Under the pieces are notes generated by a model. That model was not told the DNA's origin and made no database searches. It worked only from the letters and a program-made list of their open reading frames with translations. This document shows, in pieces, positions 43,823-55,342 of a stretch of 64,000 nucleotides of DNA (positions are counted from its first letter, which is position 1; each line of letters opens with the position of its first letter). This stretch comes from Alviniconcha marisindica (lineage: Eukaryota; Mollusca; Gastropoda; Provannidae), in NCBI GenBank assembly GCA_018857735.1, contig JABMCL010002225.1:1403001-1467000 (forward strand), in the 5' to 3' direction. Both the position numbers and the translations under genes were made by a program.

Positions 43823-44964
43823 ATACATCAAATTATATGGTAACAAGTATGTACATATGTTTTTGCGTCTCTTTTTCTTATCCCAGCAAAGAGATCTGAA
43901 TGAAGACAGTGCACAGTATAATTCTGTGGAAAGGCAATAATCTGTGTGGGGGATATGATCTAACTTCAGTTCTGGTGATGCAATGATGACTACAAAATGA
44001 TCTATGTACTGTAGAACTGGGATATAAGAATCTTACTAAAAACACAAAAAACAAATCAGCAACCCTCCCAAAAAACAACAAAAAACCTTGGCTATAAAAA
44101 CATGACTGGATCCAACCAAAATATTTTGGTTTTGTTTCATTAAAAATTTACTCAAGAAAGCTCACACAAAGGGAACTCTGGATATTGGTATACAGTCAAA
44201 GACTTTCAAAGTCCAAGATTGTTTGAACCATAGACACAGTTTGCTGTCCAAAAAAACACAAGAAGTGTATCTATAAGTGTAATTTCTGAGAATATTACTG
44301 TATTGTAAAATGTTTAGTTCAAATTTGGGGGGTTGTTCTGTAACCTTGGTGCAACAATGTATCAAATGTGCAATCCCAAAGCCTTAGATGAAATTTGCAT
44401 CTTGAGCATAGATGTATTCCCCTCAGTCAGTACATGAAACATGTACAGTGTAAACCACTCATTCTTTCTATTTAAAACATAAATCGATCTTTGCTTAAGA
44501 GAAGATCAGCCTTGCTTAAAAGAAAACTAAGACATTTTCCAAAGTATGTCATTTTTACACCATCGCACCCATTTGCCTCATTGGAAATGCAGAGTTTTAA
44601 ATTAATAGACCAAAAAACTGTGACTGAAAATATCACCATTGCCTATGTGTGAATATGAAAGCAAAATGTGTACTGAATGGAAATGACAGAGTATTTTTAG
44701 AATGATTTTCTTTTCCTGAACGATTTCCTATACGAGTGTGAACGTGTGCATGAGCACATGTATACATGCATGTTTTTGTGTGTGTATGTGTACACATGCA
44801 TGCATCTGCATGTGTGTGCTGTATGTGTTTGTGTTGTTGAGTTCCAGCTTTACTTGTGTGATCTCATGAATATGAAAGAAAACATTCTTTTTCTGAGGAA
44901 TGAGTGAACAACTGCTGGTGAAGTTGACAAAACTGATAGAACAGCTCTAGGGAAATGTAGTAGC
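43823..44964. other. unannotated intron sequence
   Basis: Nothing recognised. There is an interrupted TG/CATG stretch at 44740-44835. Confidence 0.4.
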
Positions 44965-46282
44965 AGTACTCTTGCCTCCTCTTTCTTTTCAGAAAGTGTT
45001 GTTGTTGTTTTCTCTCTCTTTTCCCCTTTTTTTTCACCACGTTTTTTTTTTAAATCTTTGGCTTTTTGGCTATTTCGTATCTGCTTGGCGCTTGTTAGCT
45101 TGCCTGATAGGGCAGCCATTTTGTATTTCTCTTGTCATCTGTATTTGTTTACATGCCGATGCTTTGTCGTCGGTAGTCCTGATTAGCGTTTTGCTTTATC
45201 AGTCTGCAGCCTTTGTTTTTCTAGATGGAAGCTGGGTTGGTGAGGGGTTAGAGTCATTTATGGTTAGTTTGGCTTTCCATCTGTTTGTTGTTGGCACAGT
45301 TATTTTTGCTCTGTGCTCTTATGACTGCAGTCGTCCACTCCTTTGTTGCAGACAGTAGTCCATTAGACTGTTATGATTTTTTTTTTTTTTGTGTGTGTGT
45401 GTGTTTTCCACCTTATGCTTTGAGGTAGGCAACCGTTTGGGGTTTTGAGGTGATTTCAGCTGTTTTGTTGCTTTCATTTGGTGTCAGCCATTTTTCGTTT
45501 GCAACCAGCATTTGTGGTTTGGTCTTTCTTTCTTTGCCACAGGCATTTGTGGTCTGTTCTTTCTTTCTTTGCCACAGGCATTTGTGTACAGTCTCTTTTT
45601 TTCACGGCCTTTTCTGCCGTAGGCATTCATGTTAGACTTTTTATCTTTGCTTTGTTAGCGCTTGTTTCAGGTTATCAGTGTATCTCTCAGTTTTTGGTTT
45701 CATGCTATGCACTTGCTTCATCCTTGGAGATTCGAACTGCAATTTTTTTCCAGGTCGGTTACCCTGTGGACAGCCCCTACAAATTCCGCTTCGGCAAACC
45801 CCATTTGGTATTCTGCCATAAAGTTTACAAAATCACACTCAGCGAAGTGCTCACTACACAAATGGGCATGACTGAGGCGCAGCATCAAAGTCAGCTCGTT
45901 TGAATTGTACAAATCTGACCCATTTTCACCTCACAGCGGGTTGATTCCGCAGGAAATTGTGCATAGTTATGGTTTGGGTTGCTTGTGAGTTGTTACAGTT
46001 TGCTACAACACAGTAGGCCAGCATTGTTAGAGCTTTTTGTCGACCACAAGCATACACATTCAATGAACAATCTAAGAGGGCAACCGCACTGACTCCCCAC
46101 ACTGACGTCACTTCTGAGAAAGTCACGTGACTGATGGAGAACCCGAGGCCAGCCTACAGAAAATAAAATTGATTACAAACCAACATAAACATTTTTTTTC
46201 ATTTTTTAATCTCAAACTAGTGACTCATTTGTCAATCATTTTGATGGTCATTTTGCATACTTAAAAACCTTGGACTTTTCCT
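44965..46282 (-). mobile_element. THAP-domain DNA transposon copy B, truncated at its 3' end
   Basis: The right end is ACCTTGGACTTTTCC followed by TTTAA, so the minus strand starts TTAAAGGAAAAGTCC as in copy A. The THAP part lies at 45840-46130 (minus): AYCVVANCNNS, FLRNQPAVR, a TGA stop, KWVRF and LCSEHFAECDF. Left of about 45775 the sequence enters element D at the same point as in copy A and breaks off near 44965, so the 3' half and the second TTAA end are lost. Confidence 0.75.
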
Positions 46283-46658
46283 TTAAAAACAAAAAAATAT
46301 CTGGTTTCTCCTCAATGGTAAATTTGATATATATCTGCATCCGCAGTACATACTGTACCCTGCTGCAGAAACTCTCTGTCAACTGTCATATTTCACCATC
46401 TTAATCACCAACAACAGTGACAGAAATTGTCACAGGTAGTCACTACTGCCATACTCTTTATATATGCAAGTTAGTTTTAGTTACCAAAGATATTAGTAGA
46501 AACAGTAAACAGTGTGCTATTCATGCATGTGTTTTATTTACCAGTTTATATTCACGCAAGTGTTTCATTTATCAGTATCATTATTACTACTGTAGCAAAC
46601 ATTTAAATGATCCATTCACTACTGACCCATGTATTGTTATGAAAATTATGTTTTGTAC

Positions 46659-46806
46659 CTGCAGACTCCATGTCCATGGCTTTGAGCAGGTCATCTTGGA
46701 TGGGGTATGTAGCCTTGTAGCACAGTCGATTAACATTGGTGGGTGTGTCATCTCCAGACAGAGTGGTCAGGTCAATACAATTCACTGCCCTCATTTGCCA
46801 TGCTGC
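46659..46806 (-). CDS. DERA: DERA exon (IDLTTLSGDD)
   Basis: 148 bases coding for AAWQMRAVNCIDLTTLSGDD, TPTNVNRLCYKATYPIQDDL, LKAMDMESA and one base of glycine. CIDLTTLSGDDT is a DERA signature near the start of the barrel, with ID(L/H)T at the end of the first strand. Acceptor CTGTTCAG, donor GCAG|GTACAA. Phase 0 at its start matches 51682-51779. Confidence 0.95.
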
Positions 46807-47389
46807 CTGAACAGACACAAATTAACGTCCTAATCACATAATTCATAAAGAAAACAATTCTTCCAAATTTAAAACTGACAGCACAACAGTAATGCTTACT
46901 TTACTCTGCTTGAGCTTTTAGCAATTTACAGTTATTCCTTCTGTGGTTCGACAAACGGGTAATACTTGAAGAAGGTATAAAGCTTGCACAATGGGTCTGA
47001 GTAGGTTACCATGAAATAAGAAACACAAACTGTGCACGTTTTGTCATAGCCAGTGAACCTTCATGAGTTGGCCATGACAAAACTTACAGAAGCATTTGTT
47101 ACTCTAAAACCACTTATGCTTCTTTGGTTTTTGTACAGATCTATTCAATTTTAACAGTATGTTTGAACTTTGTTGAGTGGTGACACTGAAGCTGAGCTGG
47201 CAAAGCTTGTTAGGTGATAATCCCAGCAGAAGAGAAGGTGCACAAGACTGCATGAGCAGTAGGCCTACATTGCAGTGACAGTAAAAGTTGCGTTTGCATG
47301 TTATTTAAACGTGTTCTTGGCTATAAAAATGGCATAACTTGGATATGGACAGATTGTCTCTAGAAAACAGCATAATGTGGGTTGGTACA
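46807..47389. other. unannotated intron sequence
   Basis: Nothing recognised. Confidence 0.35.
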
Positions 47390-47448
47390 GTGTTTGTGTC
47401 CTAATAAATATTCATTCTTTGAAACCGTTTATGTGTTTGGATCTTATT
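47390..47448 (+). mobile_element. solitary terminus of the 29.9-30.8 kb fold-back family
   Basis: GTCCTAATAAATATTC...CTTTGAAACC and GTTTATGTGTTTGGATCT match the right arm at 30747-30791. No opposite arm is nearby. An AC run follows at 47497-47518. Confidence 0.5.
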
Positions 47449-48064
47449 ACAATTGAAGCCAGCACACAACAGCCCATCCACCACCCCCAACATACACACA
47501 CACACACACACACACACATAAGCACATATCAACCTGCATACACACAGTGATAGACTGGTACCCACACATTATATCCATCAGTCACAGTACAAATTATACA
47601 ATATTCAGTATAGTAGCAACCATTTTTGTATTTAAAAAAAGCAAGAAAAAAAAAGCAACAAAAAACATCAGACTGCAAATGCTCCATCATTACTATCTTC
47701 ACATTTACAAAACTTTACACTCATTTAGTATACAATACATAAAAAAATATACAATTTATTTTTCTTTATCTTCCAGTCCTTTTAATTTAAGTCATTTTAG
47801 AAATGTTCATTCTTTTAAATGCATAACAGAAAGATAAAAGATCTGGCAAAGGTGGGAGATCAGGCCCCCACTTCAATTTTTACTGTAGATTTGGCTGACT
47901 CTCAGTCGCAAAATGGCCCCACCTGGATCTCAGATTCTCACAGCTCACAGTGATTTTTGCTTCCATTGTGTAGCCAAATAATCAGTTGTAATTGCTGTTT
48001 TTGCAACAATTACATCTTTATTTTGCTTCCTTCACCAGCTTTGTTTTTTTATCAGAACAGACAT
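47449..48064. other. unannotated intron sequence
   Basis: Nothing recognised besides the AC run and an A-rich stretch near 47630-47670. Confidence 0.35.
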
Positions 48065-48096
48065 GGAACAACCTCAGTTTTGTCTGAGGTTGTTCC
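48065..48096. repeat. perfect inverted repeat, 13-bp arms
   Basis: GGAACAACCTCAG and CTGAGGTTGTTCC around a TTTTGT loop. It is immediately upstream of the L2-like LINE fragment. Confidence 0.85.
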
Positions 48097-48149
48097 GATG
48101 GAATACGGCACATCAATGAAGGAATCAAGCATGAAAGTACCGGCAGCAA

Positions 48150-49412
48150 ATGGTATCCATTTCTTGCTACAGTTCAAATCCCTCCACTCTCCATTATGAT
48201 GTACTGGGGTTCAGTTCTCAGTCCCATACTGTTTCTTCTGTACACACAGCCACTCTCACAGAGCGGGTTTCCCATAGTGAATTTGCTGATGATAGCCAAC
48301 TGTACAATTCAGTGCCACGTGAACATCTTCACTCTCTAATTATCAATATGCAGTCATGTGTAGCTGAAGTGAAAGTCTGGATGACACAAAACAAGTTACA
48401 ACTGAACAATGAAAAAAACTGAAGCACTGCTCGCTGATCCTCAAAACATGCCAAACCTTCCACTTTTAATCGTAATCGGTGCAAGCAAAATTCAATTCTC
48501 AGTCAGTCCGGAATCTAGGCATGATTTTTGATGACAAGCTCTCGATGAAACAACAAGTTAGTAAAGTGTGTCAGTCTACCTACCTGGAACTGCATAGAAT
48601 TAGCTCAGTTAGACATGTCCTCACAGCTGAGGCTACCCAAACCCTTGTCACATCCCTGGTATTGTCATGTCTTGACTACTGTAACTCTCTTTTGTCAGGA
48701 ACACCCCAACAGCTCACTGAAAAACTTCAAAAGGTTCAAAATTGTTCTGCCAGACTCATTTTCAAGACCTCTAAATGCACTCATGCTTCACCACTCTTGA
48801 CTAAGTGCATTGGCTTCCAGCAGTTCAAAGAATTGAATATAAAGTCTCTTCCATGTGCTATGATGTAGTCTCAGAAACTGCCCCGCCTTACTTGTCTGAC
48901 CTGCTTCACCTGTACATCCCATCCCGTTCATTGCATTTCTCGGCTGACATCCGCACTTTTTAGATTCCAAAATGAAAGAAAAAGTTCCAAGGGCAACGCA
49001 TTTTTTCCGATCTGGGCCCTGTCACATGTAATAAACTCCCATACTCTGTATGTTGTGCTGCAACAAAATCCCAGTTCAAAACTCAACTCAGAACCACACT
49101 ATTCCTCTCAGCCCATGGACCAAACTCCTAAATTTCATTGTTTCTGCTGCCAATCGTACCCCAACCCCACCACCATTTCCTGCTGACTTGCCTATATTGA
49201 TGCATGCATGCTGCACGCATGCCTGTGTGTGTGTGCAGCGTGTGCGTGTGTGTGTGTGTGTGTGTGCTATGAAGTGAATGTGTATTTTTGTTAAATTTTT
49301 ATTTTCTGTTGTAGCATGCTGTCACTATTCTTGCTTGTGTACGCGCCTTGGGCTGTTAAACTATTTTGATAGGTAGGGCGCTTACAGATTTCCATTATTA
49401 TTATTATTATCA
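48150..49412 (+). mobile_element. L2/CR1-like LINE 3' part with ATT-repeat tail
   Basis: Translation shows SHSEFADDSQLYNSVP (the intact FADD box), AEVKVWMTQNKLQLNNEK, SVRNLGMIFDDKLSM..QVSKVCQ, LELHRISSVRHVL and LVTSLVLSCLDYCNSLLSG. KLQKVQNCSARLIFK follows, then a decayed C-terminus (LPRLTCLTCFTCTSHP). The 3' end reads GCGCCTTGGGCTGTTAAAC...GGGCGCTTACAG followed by ATTATTATTATTATC, a tail typical of L2/CR1. The 5' half is missing. A GT run interrupts it at 49230-49266. Confidence 0.85.
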
Positions 49413-50149
49413 AAGTGTCACAAAAATGGTAATTATAATCAATTATATAGCTGCCAGGGTGAAGAGTAGATCATTGTGGAATTGCAAGATCCATTTTGTG
49501 ACTGAGTAGTAGTAAAAATGAGGGAGGCCATGTTCGCCTTTGCCAAAATTTAGTTTCATTTACGCTACCTACTACAGTTGCACCAGTTGAACAATGCTAG
49601 CAACTACAGTTGCACTAGGATCTTTTTCAGCTGCCTTAATGCTTCTCTCTCTCCCTCCATCAATATTTACATCAGACATCAGACTTCACATGTGTAAGCC
49701 AGGTAAAAGTGACAGGTTTTTCAGCCGAAATGGAAACAAAGGTAAAAAAGGAAGTGAATTTCCAACCAATCAGCTTTGAAATATAACTGTTGGAAATGGA
49801 AGTGACATTTAAACCAATCAGCACTGCGGACAGGAATACAGTTAGGCAAGCAGAGTTTTGTGCTGTTGTTGATACGCTAAAAAAACGTTGATGATCTCAA
49901 CTGCTTTGCAAATATGCGTGCATCAAGATGACACACGGATCTCTAATCTGCGCATCAAAATTCAAATCTGTGCATAGTTGTGCGTTATCGGGATCACTAC
50001 TATCTCTCTGGAAACACAGGTAAGTCTCACAGCCCATACATATGACATTAGTTTTCTACTCTTTCTGTTTAATCTTTGTAAAAAAATTTTTTTTACAATT
50101 TCTTCTTTCCTTGGTCATAACACTAACAGGTGAATACACATTTTTGGGA
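49413..50149. other. unannotated intron sequence
   Basis: Nothing recognised with confidence. It may include the 3' portion of the piggyBac-like remnant that follows. Confidence 0.3.
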
Positions 50150-51282
50150 AACAAGAGGAACATCAGCATGCACATCAAGATCTGCAAGCTGCCTAATCAA
50201 CTCTGTTGTAAAGTCTAGCTGTCCATGCCTGTTAGGTCTTTGTAGTTCTGGAATGTCTGCATGCTTCTTTCTGAAATCTTGAAACAAGATAAATGCATTC
50301 ACACGTGCAATATTGGGAAAGTGGTAAAGGTGAGTCTTTCACCATTTATTTGTTTTATGCAAAGTGTTATATTTGTTTATTAACGGATCACCATTTATTT
50401 GTTTTATGCAGTGTTATATTTGTTTATTAACGGATCACTTTTGTCGACCCCTCCCACATAAAGCATCATAATCTTAATTTAATTTTCTGGGGGCAGGGGG
50501 TTCCTCATGCCCGGGTCCTCTGTGTAGCCTTGGTCTCTGTAACAAAGTAAAAATTGAGATGTAAAAACACTTGTGCAATGACATTTTTGTTTTATAAAAA
50601 GAAAACTGAGACTGTAAAATGGCTGACAAGTCACTAACCTAACTGTCATGAGCATGAGACCTGAAACACAGAACAAGGTTTAAAAGTCAATCTCGCCTAG
50701 CCACTCATTTCTGTAAATTTCACAAGTAAAATCTTTCAGGTCATACTGTTTGGGCTTGAAAACTGAAGCAGTAAGCATAAATATCAGTTCCAGTCCTATA
50801 ATATTGTAGTTTTTGATGAGAACATGAAGAAATATCATGATTTCACTGAGAGACGAGTGTAAACAAAGTACTTACACCACATGAAGACCTGTCAAGTTGG
50901 AGTTGAAAATCCAGGTCCACAGTCACTGTCATCATCACTGCTCACCCCCTCTTCCTCCCAGACCTCCTCATCTGAACTATTGTATGGCATTTCACTGTCA
51001 GAAGACTCCTCGGAACTCATCTTTGCTCCATATACAATCGCACTGTGTATGCTGAACTCAAGGAAAATCCAAGATGGTGGCAGAAAGGACTGCTTAGTGA
51101 CGCATTTGCTTTGTGTAATTTTCATGGAAAAATAATCTAAATGACGTTGTTCTGCACACAAAATTCCCAGACTGAGTTTGTTTATTTCCTGCAGAAAATT
51201 ACTAGGTTCATTTTTTCAACTGCTAAAATGTCAATTGATCACTGGTGATCAAAATTTAAGGGAAAGAACTGCAACGAGTTAA
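50150..51282 (-). mobile_element. piggyBac-like transposase remnant
   Basis: On the minus strand a TTAACTCGTTGCAGTTC end lies at 51282, followed by a short palindromic TGATCACCAGTGATCA. An acidic start MSSEESSDSEMPYNSSDEE, then VWEEEGVSSDDDSDCGP (51010-50895), is typical in style of piggyBac N-termini. Near 50310-50160, FPNIARVNAFILFQDFRKKH, ADIPELQRPNRHGQL and DFTTELIRQLADL resemble the C-terminal part of piggyBac-type transposases (VNAxILF). The catalytic DDD core is missing between them. A tandem duplication of about 53 bp lies at 50339-50446. The 3' terminus was not located. Confidence 0.5.
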
Positions 51283-51327
51283 ACAGCAGATTTTTTAATA
51301 TCTACTGAAGTGGTGTACTTACAGTGC

Positions 51328-51662
51328 TGTTAGGTGGTTACATGGCTGGTGCTATGTGAAACTGCTGCCGTCTCTCTGTATGCACTATATGTATGCCAGT
51401 TTACATTCACTTTATTCAAAGCCACATACATAGGGTGCATGTGTATTTTGCTGCAAGCATAACCTGCCACCTGCACTATTTTGGCAGAATGACTGGGATC
51501 TTCTCCCTGCTAAAGTGGTAACACAGGGGTGGGATGGATACCAAAATGTCAGCACAGAAAGATGACCCTGGAGAAGAAAATCTTCCTACCATGACTTGAA
51601 CTTGCAACCTTTCAATCACCAGCCCAGTGCTCTACCATTGAGATTATATCCCCACTCCCCAT
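51328..51662 (-). mobile_element. tRNA-derived SINE family F2, copy 2
   Basis: Minus strand GGGGAGTGGGGATATAATCT, then CAATGGTAGAGC (A box about 51629-51646) and AGTTCAAGTCA (B box 51592-51602). The body shares CAGTCATTCTGCCAAAA and GTATGTGGCTTTGA with 43480-43822. Its tRNA-like head lies only about 20 bp from the donor side of the DERA exon at 51682. Confidence 0.75.
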
Positions 51663-51681
51663 GTGGCCTGACAAAACATAC

Positions 51682-51779
51682 TTGCCACTGTTTCTTGACC
51701 CCTCTGTGAGCAGCAATTGTTTCAGCACGCCGCTTGACAGCAGGCAAATTAATGTTGACATCCTGTATCCATGATTCGT
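51682..51779 (-). CDS. DERA: DERA exon, most 5' one found
   Basis: 98 bases: two bases finishing a codon (xAC), then ESWIQDVNINLPAVKRRAET, IAAHRGVKKQWQ. SWI...N.PAV.RRAE and VKK.WQ(AAW) match the N-terminal helices of animal DERA. Acceptor TTTTTCAG, donor CAA|GTATGT. The start codon lies in an unseen upstream exon of roughly ten codons. Confidence 0.92.
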
Positions 51780-51957
51780 CTGAAAAAGTAACAAGTGGAA
51801 AAAAATATTAACAAGAATGACAGGCTTTATAACATAACTGTACTCAGAGGAGTTGCTAGTACATGTGTATGTGTGCAGGGGTGGAACTGCAAGGCTGTAT
51901 GTCCAAATTTGACTCTTCCAACCACAAGTGGCAGTGTGTTATAAACCTTATCCTGAA

Positions 51958-52974
51958 CAGGGGTTGCGCTGCCTTTTACTTTTAGAGATTTGCGTCAACC
52001 GATGTGAAACATTACGTATTTTGTGTCAGTGGCACAAAAAATGCATACAGCATAACCTAGAATTAACGCACATTACAAAGCCAAAATGATGGAGTAACCT
52101 GAGTAACCTCACAGTCTATAACATCAGCAGACAAAAACAGTAAAAAGAAGGTCTATCCATGCACAAAAAATGTGGAAACATTCAGTAAATTTGCTGTTCA
52201 CAGAAGTTTGAATAGATCAGAACATCATATGCGGCATCATTTTTAGAGGATGAACTGCAGCTGATGACGCTGGCAGACCCAGTTCTCATCTACTGCAGGA
52301 TTTAGTAACAAGATGAAGTTGAAGTCAAGGCTGCTGCCATTATCTCTCATTTGTATTCGGTGTGTTTTGTTTTTTATTTTGTAGTCTTTACCTTTGAGTA
52401 AATTCTGATATTATACGCTGACAAAGTAGGCAAACTGGGTCATTCCAAATTCCAAGTTTGGGATTGTGTCCTCTGTCGATTGACCAGAAAATATTACTGA
52501 TCAGTTTGGCAAAATATGCGATTTCTGGCCAGTCTCATACAGAAACTAATCTTCTTCCAGATCTCTACAGGTCTGTTAGAATTTGGTTTCAAATTAATCA
52601 TTTTCATTTTTTGGGAAAGTGTGCAAATTTTATTCACAGACAGGGCACTCCCAACTCAGTATAAGGCGCATGGATAAGATTTTAGGAAAAGTATCACTGT
52701 TATAGTCCAAAAATTACGGTAGCATACGGGGAGTTACGTGTTTATTTTGCCGTCCAGATTCTGCCCTTCATTGACTGGACTTGAACAGCTGAGATGACAC
52801 TGAGTTTGCAAGTAGATCTAGTGTTGAGTGACGCAGCAGCCACCAGTGAGCCATATCTTGTTTAATCAGTGTTGTCATTTTGCATATGGTGATGCAGTGA
52901 TGTGGCTAAAATGTGTAAAAAAATGCAATAAAATGCAATATTTACACAAAATTTTGCAATGAGCACAATCCTTG
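51958..52974 (+). mobile_element. hAT-like non-autonomous element E, copy 1
   Basis: It begins CAGGGGTTGCGCTGCC, the CAGGGGT(C/T)G start common in hAT elements. It ends ...TTTTGCAATGAGCAC-AATCCTTG, a decayed inverted match. CCTGAA precedes (51952-51957) and follows (52975-52980) it. It is about 1.02 kb, with no transposase frame. It aligns along its length with 53242-55334 once the insertions in that copy are ignored. Confidence 0.6.
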
Positions 52975-53084
52975 CCTGAACAAGAACTTATATATATGTC
53001 ATCAGTTGATATATACAAAGTATGAAAAACACAAATTTAAGGATTTTATTTCATGCGCTGAGTGGAATGGTGTGGTTTGAGCTG

Positions 53085-53231
53085 TTTTGAACTGAAGCAT
53101 AGCGTGCAGAGTAGGGGTAGTGCATTCCATGTAACACTGACAGGGCCCAAATTGGGGAAAAGCATGTTGCCCTTGGATCTTTTTCTTTCATTTTAAAATC
53201 TGAAGTGTGGGTGTCACTGTGTACAGAGGAA
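53085..53231 (-). mobile_element. L2-like LINE fragment, 3' part of interrupted copy
   Basis: The minus strand matches 48950-49060 (AAAATGAAAGAAAAAG, CCAAGGGCAAC, GGGCCCTGTCA). It continues across element E into 55343-55776, where the preceding LINE part lies. Confidence 0.7.
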
Positions 53232-53662
53232 CATAATGAACCAGGGGTCGCACTGCCTTTGAGGGATTTGCATCAACCGATGTCAAACTGTATGTATTTG
53301 CATCATTGATACAAAAAATGTGTACAGCATAACCTCAAATAGACAATTTCCAGAAATAACAGGCGAAGATAATTTGACAGTTTTCTTACTCCGGGAAAGT
53401 GAAGTCCCCTGAATGGAGGCAGCAGTGGAGAAGAGCCGATCTGCGTCCGTTTTAGATCTTCAGGCATGGACCTATTATAATTTATACTAGACTACCAGCT
53501 GGGGGAACCTCCTATCCAATCTGTATGTTCCCCACGAACAGTGAGTGCTTGATTGGCATTTCTGATGTCTTTTCTGCCTTTATTTACAGGACTGCTATCC
53601 GTCATCTTCCCCACATGCTCACTGTACGCCCAACAAAAGTGTGCCTACTCTGCGCTACACCT

Positions 53663-53971
53663 AAGTAAACATGGTGCTTAACGTCCACAGAAACCATAAG
53701 GCTTATTAGGCAAAACGGGGCAATGGGGTATGGAGGTGGGCGGAGAGGGAGATTATGTACCTATCGCTACACTGTCACCACCAGAATGATTCTTGCATTA
53801 AGATGGGCAGCGATGAGAGCCATTTTAATGTTTCAGTAGGAAGTAATGGACAAAGTCACAGGACAGTGACCACAACCTTTTTGAAGAGAAAGGAGAGCCA
53901 AAGCGGTATCGAACCGAGGTCCTTCTGCTTTCCAACCTAACGCCTTACTGCTAGCCCAAACCGGCTCACAC
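53663..53971 (-). mobile_element. SINE R1 copy, first of two at one target
   Basis: The minus-strand head carries GGGCTAGCAGTAAGGC (A box-like) and GGTTCGATACC (B box, 53905-53915). The tail is GTGGACGTTAAGCACC, then ATGTTTACTT. Flanked by GCGCTACACCT at 53652-53662 and 53972-53982. Confidence 0.85.
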
Positions 53972-53982
53972 GCGCTACACCT

Positions 53983-54077
53983 TGTAAGTAAGTAAACATG
54001 GTGCTTAATGTCCACAGAAAATGTAAGGCTTATTAGGGACGGGGTGAAGGGGGGGGGGGTATGGAGGGGGGGGGGGG

Positions 54078-54114
<37 letters not shown>

Positions 54115-54328
54115 ATACCTATCGCTACACTGTCACCACCATGATTTCTGCATTAAGGTGGGCAGCGATGAGAGCCATTTTAATGTTTCATAACTGTGTG
54201 GGACAAAGTCACAAGACAGTGTCCACAGACCACAACTTTTGAAGAGAAAGCAGGGCCAAAGCAGTATCAAACCAAGGTCCTTCCGCTTACCAGCCTAACG
54301 CCTTACCGCTAGGCCACACCGGCTCACC
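53983..54328 (-). mobile_element. SINE R1 copy, second of two at one target
   Basis: The head has TGGCCTAGCGGTAAGGC (A box) and GGTTTGATACT (decayed B box). The body has expanded G and GA tracts at 54048-54110. The tail ends GTTTACTTACTTACA. Flanked by GCGCTACACCT at 53972-53982 and 54329-54339. Confidence 0.85.
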
Positions 54329-54340
54329 GCGCTACACCTG

Positions 54341-54350
54341 CAGGCATGGA

Positions 54351-54395
<45 letters not shown>

Positions 54396-54406
54396 GTCCA
54401 TGCCTG
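54341..54406. repeat. (TA)n array inside an inverted repeat
   Basis: CAGGCATGGACCT, about 18 TA units, then ACAGGTCCATGCCTG. The flanks are perfect reverse complements over about 12 bp, so the whole 66 bp can fold on itself. Confidence 0.9.
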
Positions 54407-55342
54407 TAGGCACTTACCGAGTGCAGTCCCCTGGATTTCAGAAGATCGTCTATCAGCACACAAACATGCAAACCCAAAATGATGGTGATGAGCACAGAGC
54501 AGATGAAAATAGTAAAAAGAAAGTCTATCCATGCATGAAAAAGTGGAAATGTTCAGTAAATTTGCCATTCACAAAGAGTTTGAATTGATCAGAACATTGC
54601 ACACGCCATCATTTTCTGAAGATGAACTACAGCAGATGATGTTGGCAACCAAGTTCTCATCTACCGCAGGATTTGATAACGAGATGAAGTCAAAATCAAG
54701 GCTGCTGCCATTTTCTCTCATTCACATTTGGTGTCTATGTGCATTTTGTTTTCGGTTTTAGTCTTCTGCATTTGAGTAAATTCTGATACACTCTGAGTCT
54801 GACAGACTAGGCATATTGGATCATTCCAAATTCCATGTCTGGGATCATGTTGATTGATCAGAAATTATCATTGATCAGTTTAACAAGATATGATATTTCT
54901 GGCCAGACTGATACGGAGACTGATTCTTCTTCCAGACACAGTTTGTTAGGATTGTCGTTCTTCGGAAAAGTATGCAAATTTTATTCCTGGGCAGATATGG
55001 CGCTACCAACTATAAATATAATGAGCATAGGTCAGATTTTAGTGGGGGAAAATATTGCCTTACAGACCAAAAAATTACAGAAGCTTGCATATTTATTTTG
55101 TCAACCAGATTCTGCCCTTCTTTGAATGGACTTGTGCGTGCCAGGGAGGAGTGTGTAGCCACAGCTAAGTTTGCAAGAAGATATAGTGTTGAGTGATGCA
55201 GCTGCCACCAGTTAGCTATAACTTGTTCAGTGTTCAGTCATTTTGCAGCAATGTGGCTAAAATAGTAAACACTAAAATGCATATGGCACCCCAAAAAAGC
55301 AATATTTACACAAAATTTTGCAATGTGCGACCCATAATGAAC

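Larger units (their letters stand above)
53495..54455 (+). mobile_element. repeat R3, interrupted by two SINEs and a TA array
   Basis: The blocks GGGGGAACCTCC, GGCATTTCTGATG.CTTTTCTGC, TGCGCTACACCT, GCAGGCATGG and GAGTGCAGTCCCCTGGATTTC are shared in order with 9125-9335. The two SINEs sit inside the TGCGCTACACCT block. Its own ends were not fixed. Confidence 0.6.
53242..55334 (+). mobile_element. hAT-like element E, copy 2, with nested insertions
   Basis: Starts CAGGGGTCGCAC and ends GTGCGACCCA, imperfect inverted termini. It is flanked by TAATGAAC (53234-53241 and 55335-55342), the 8-bp duplication expected for hAT (CATAATGAAC, 10 bp, if two more matching bases are counted). Removal joins the two halves of a minus-strand L2-like LINE. 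Inside, about 53345-54465 is foreign: repeat R3 with two SINE insertions. The rest aligns with 51958-52974. Confidence 0.7.

Noticed and set aside
51010..51161. upstream extension of the acidic frame as a host gene start
   Set aside because: The ATG at about 51016 fits better as the start. The upstream part looks like 5' untranslated transposon sequence.
53900..53971. tRNA gene on the minus strand
   Set aside because: Same reasoning: it is the head of SINE R1, repeated at 39965-40290 and 53983-54328 with target duplications.
51958..55334. simple tandem segmental duplication of host DNA
   Set aside because: The two copies have hAT-like ends and their own flanking duplications, so two insertions of one element explain them better.
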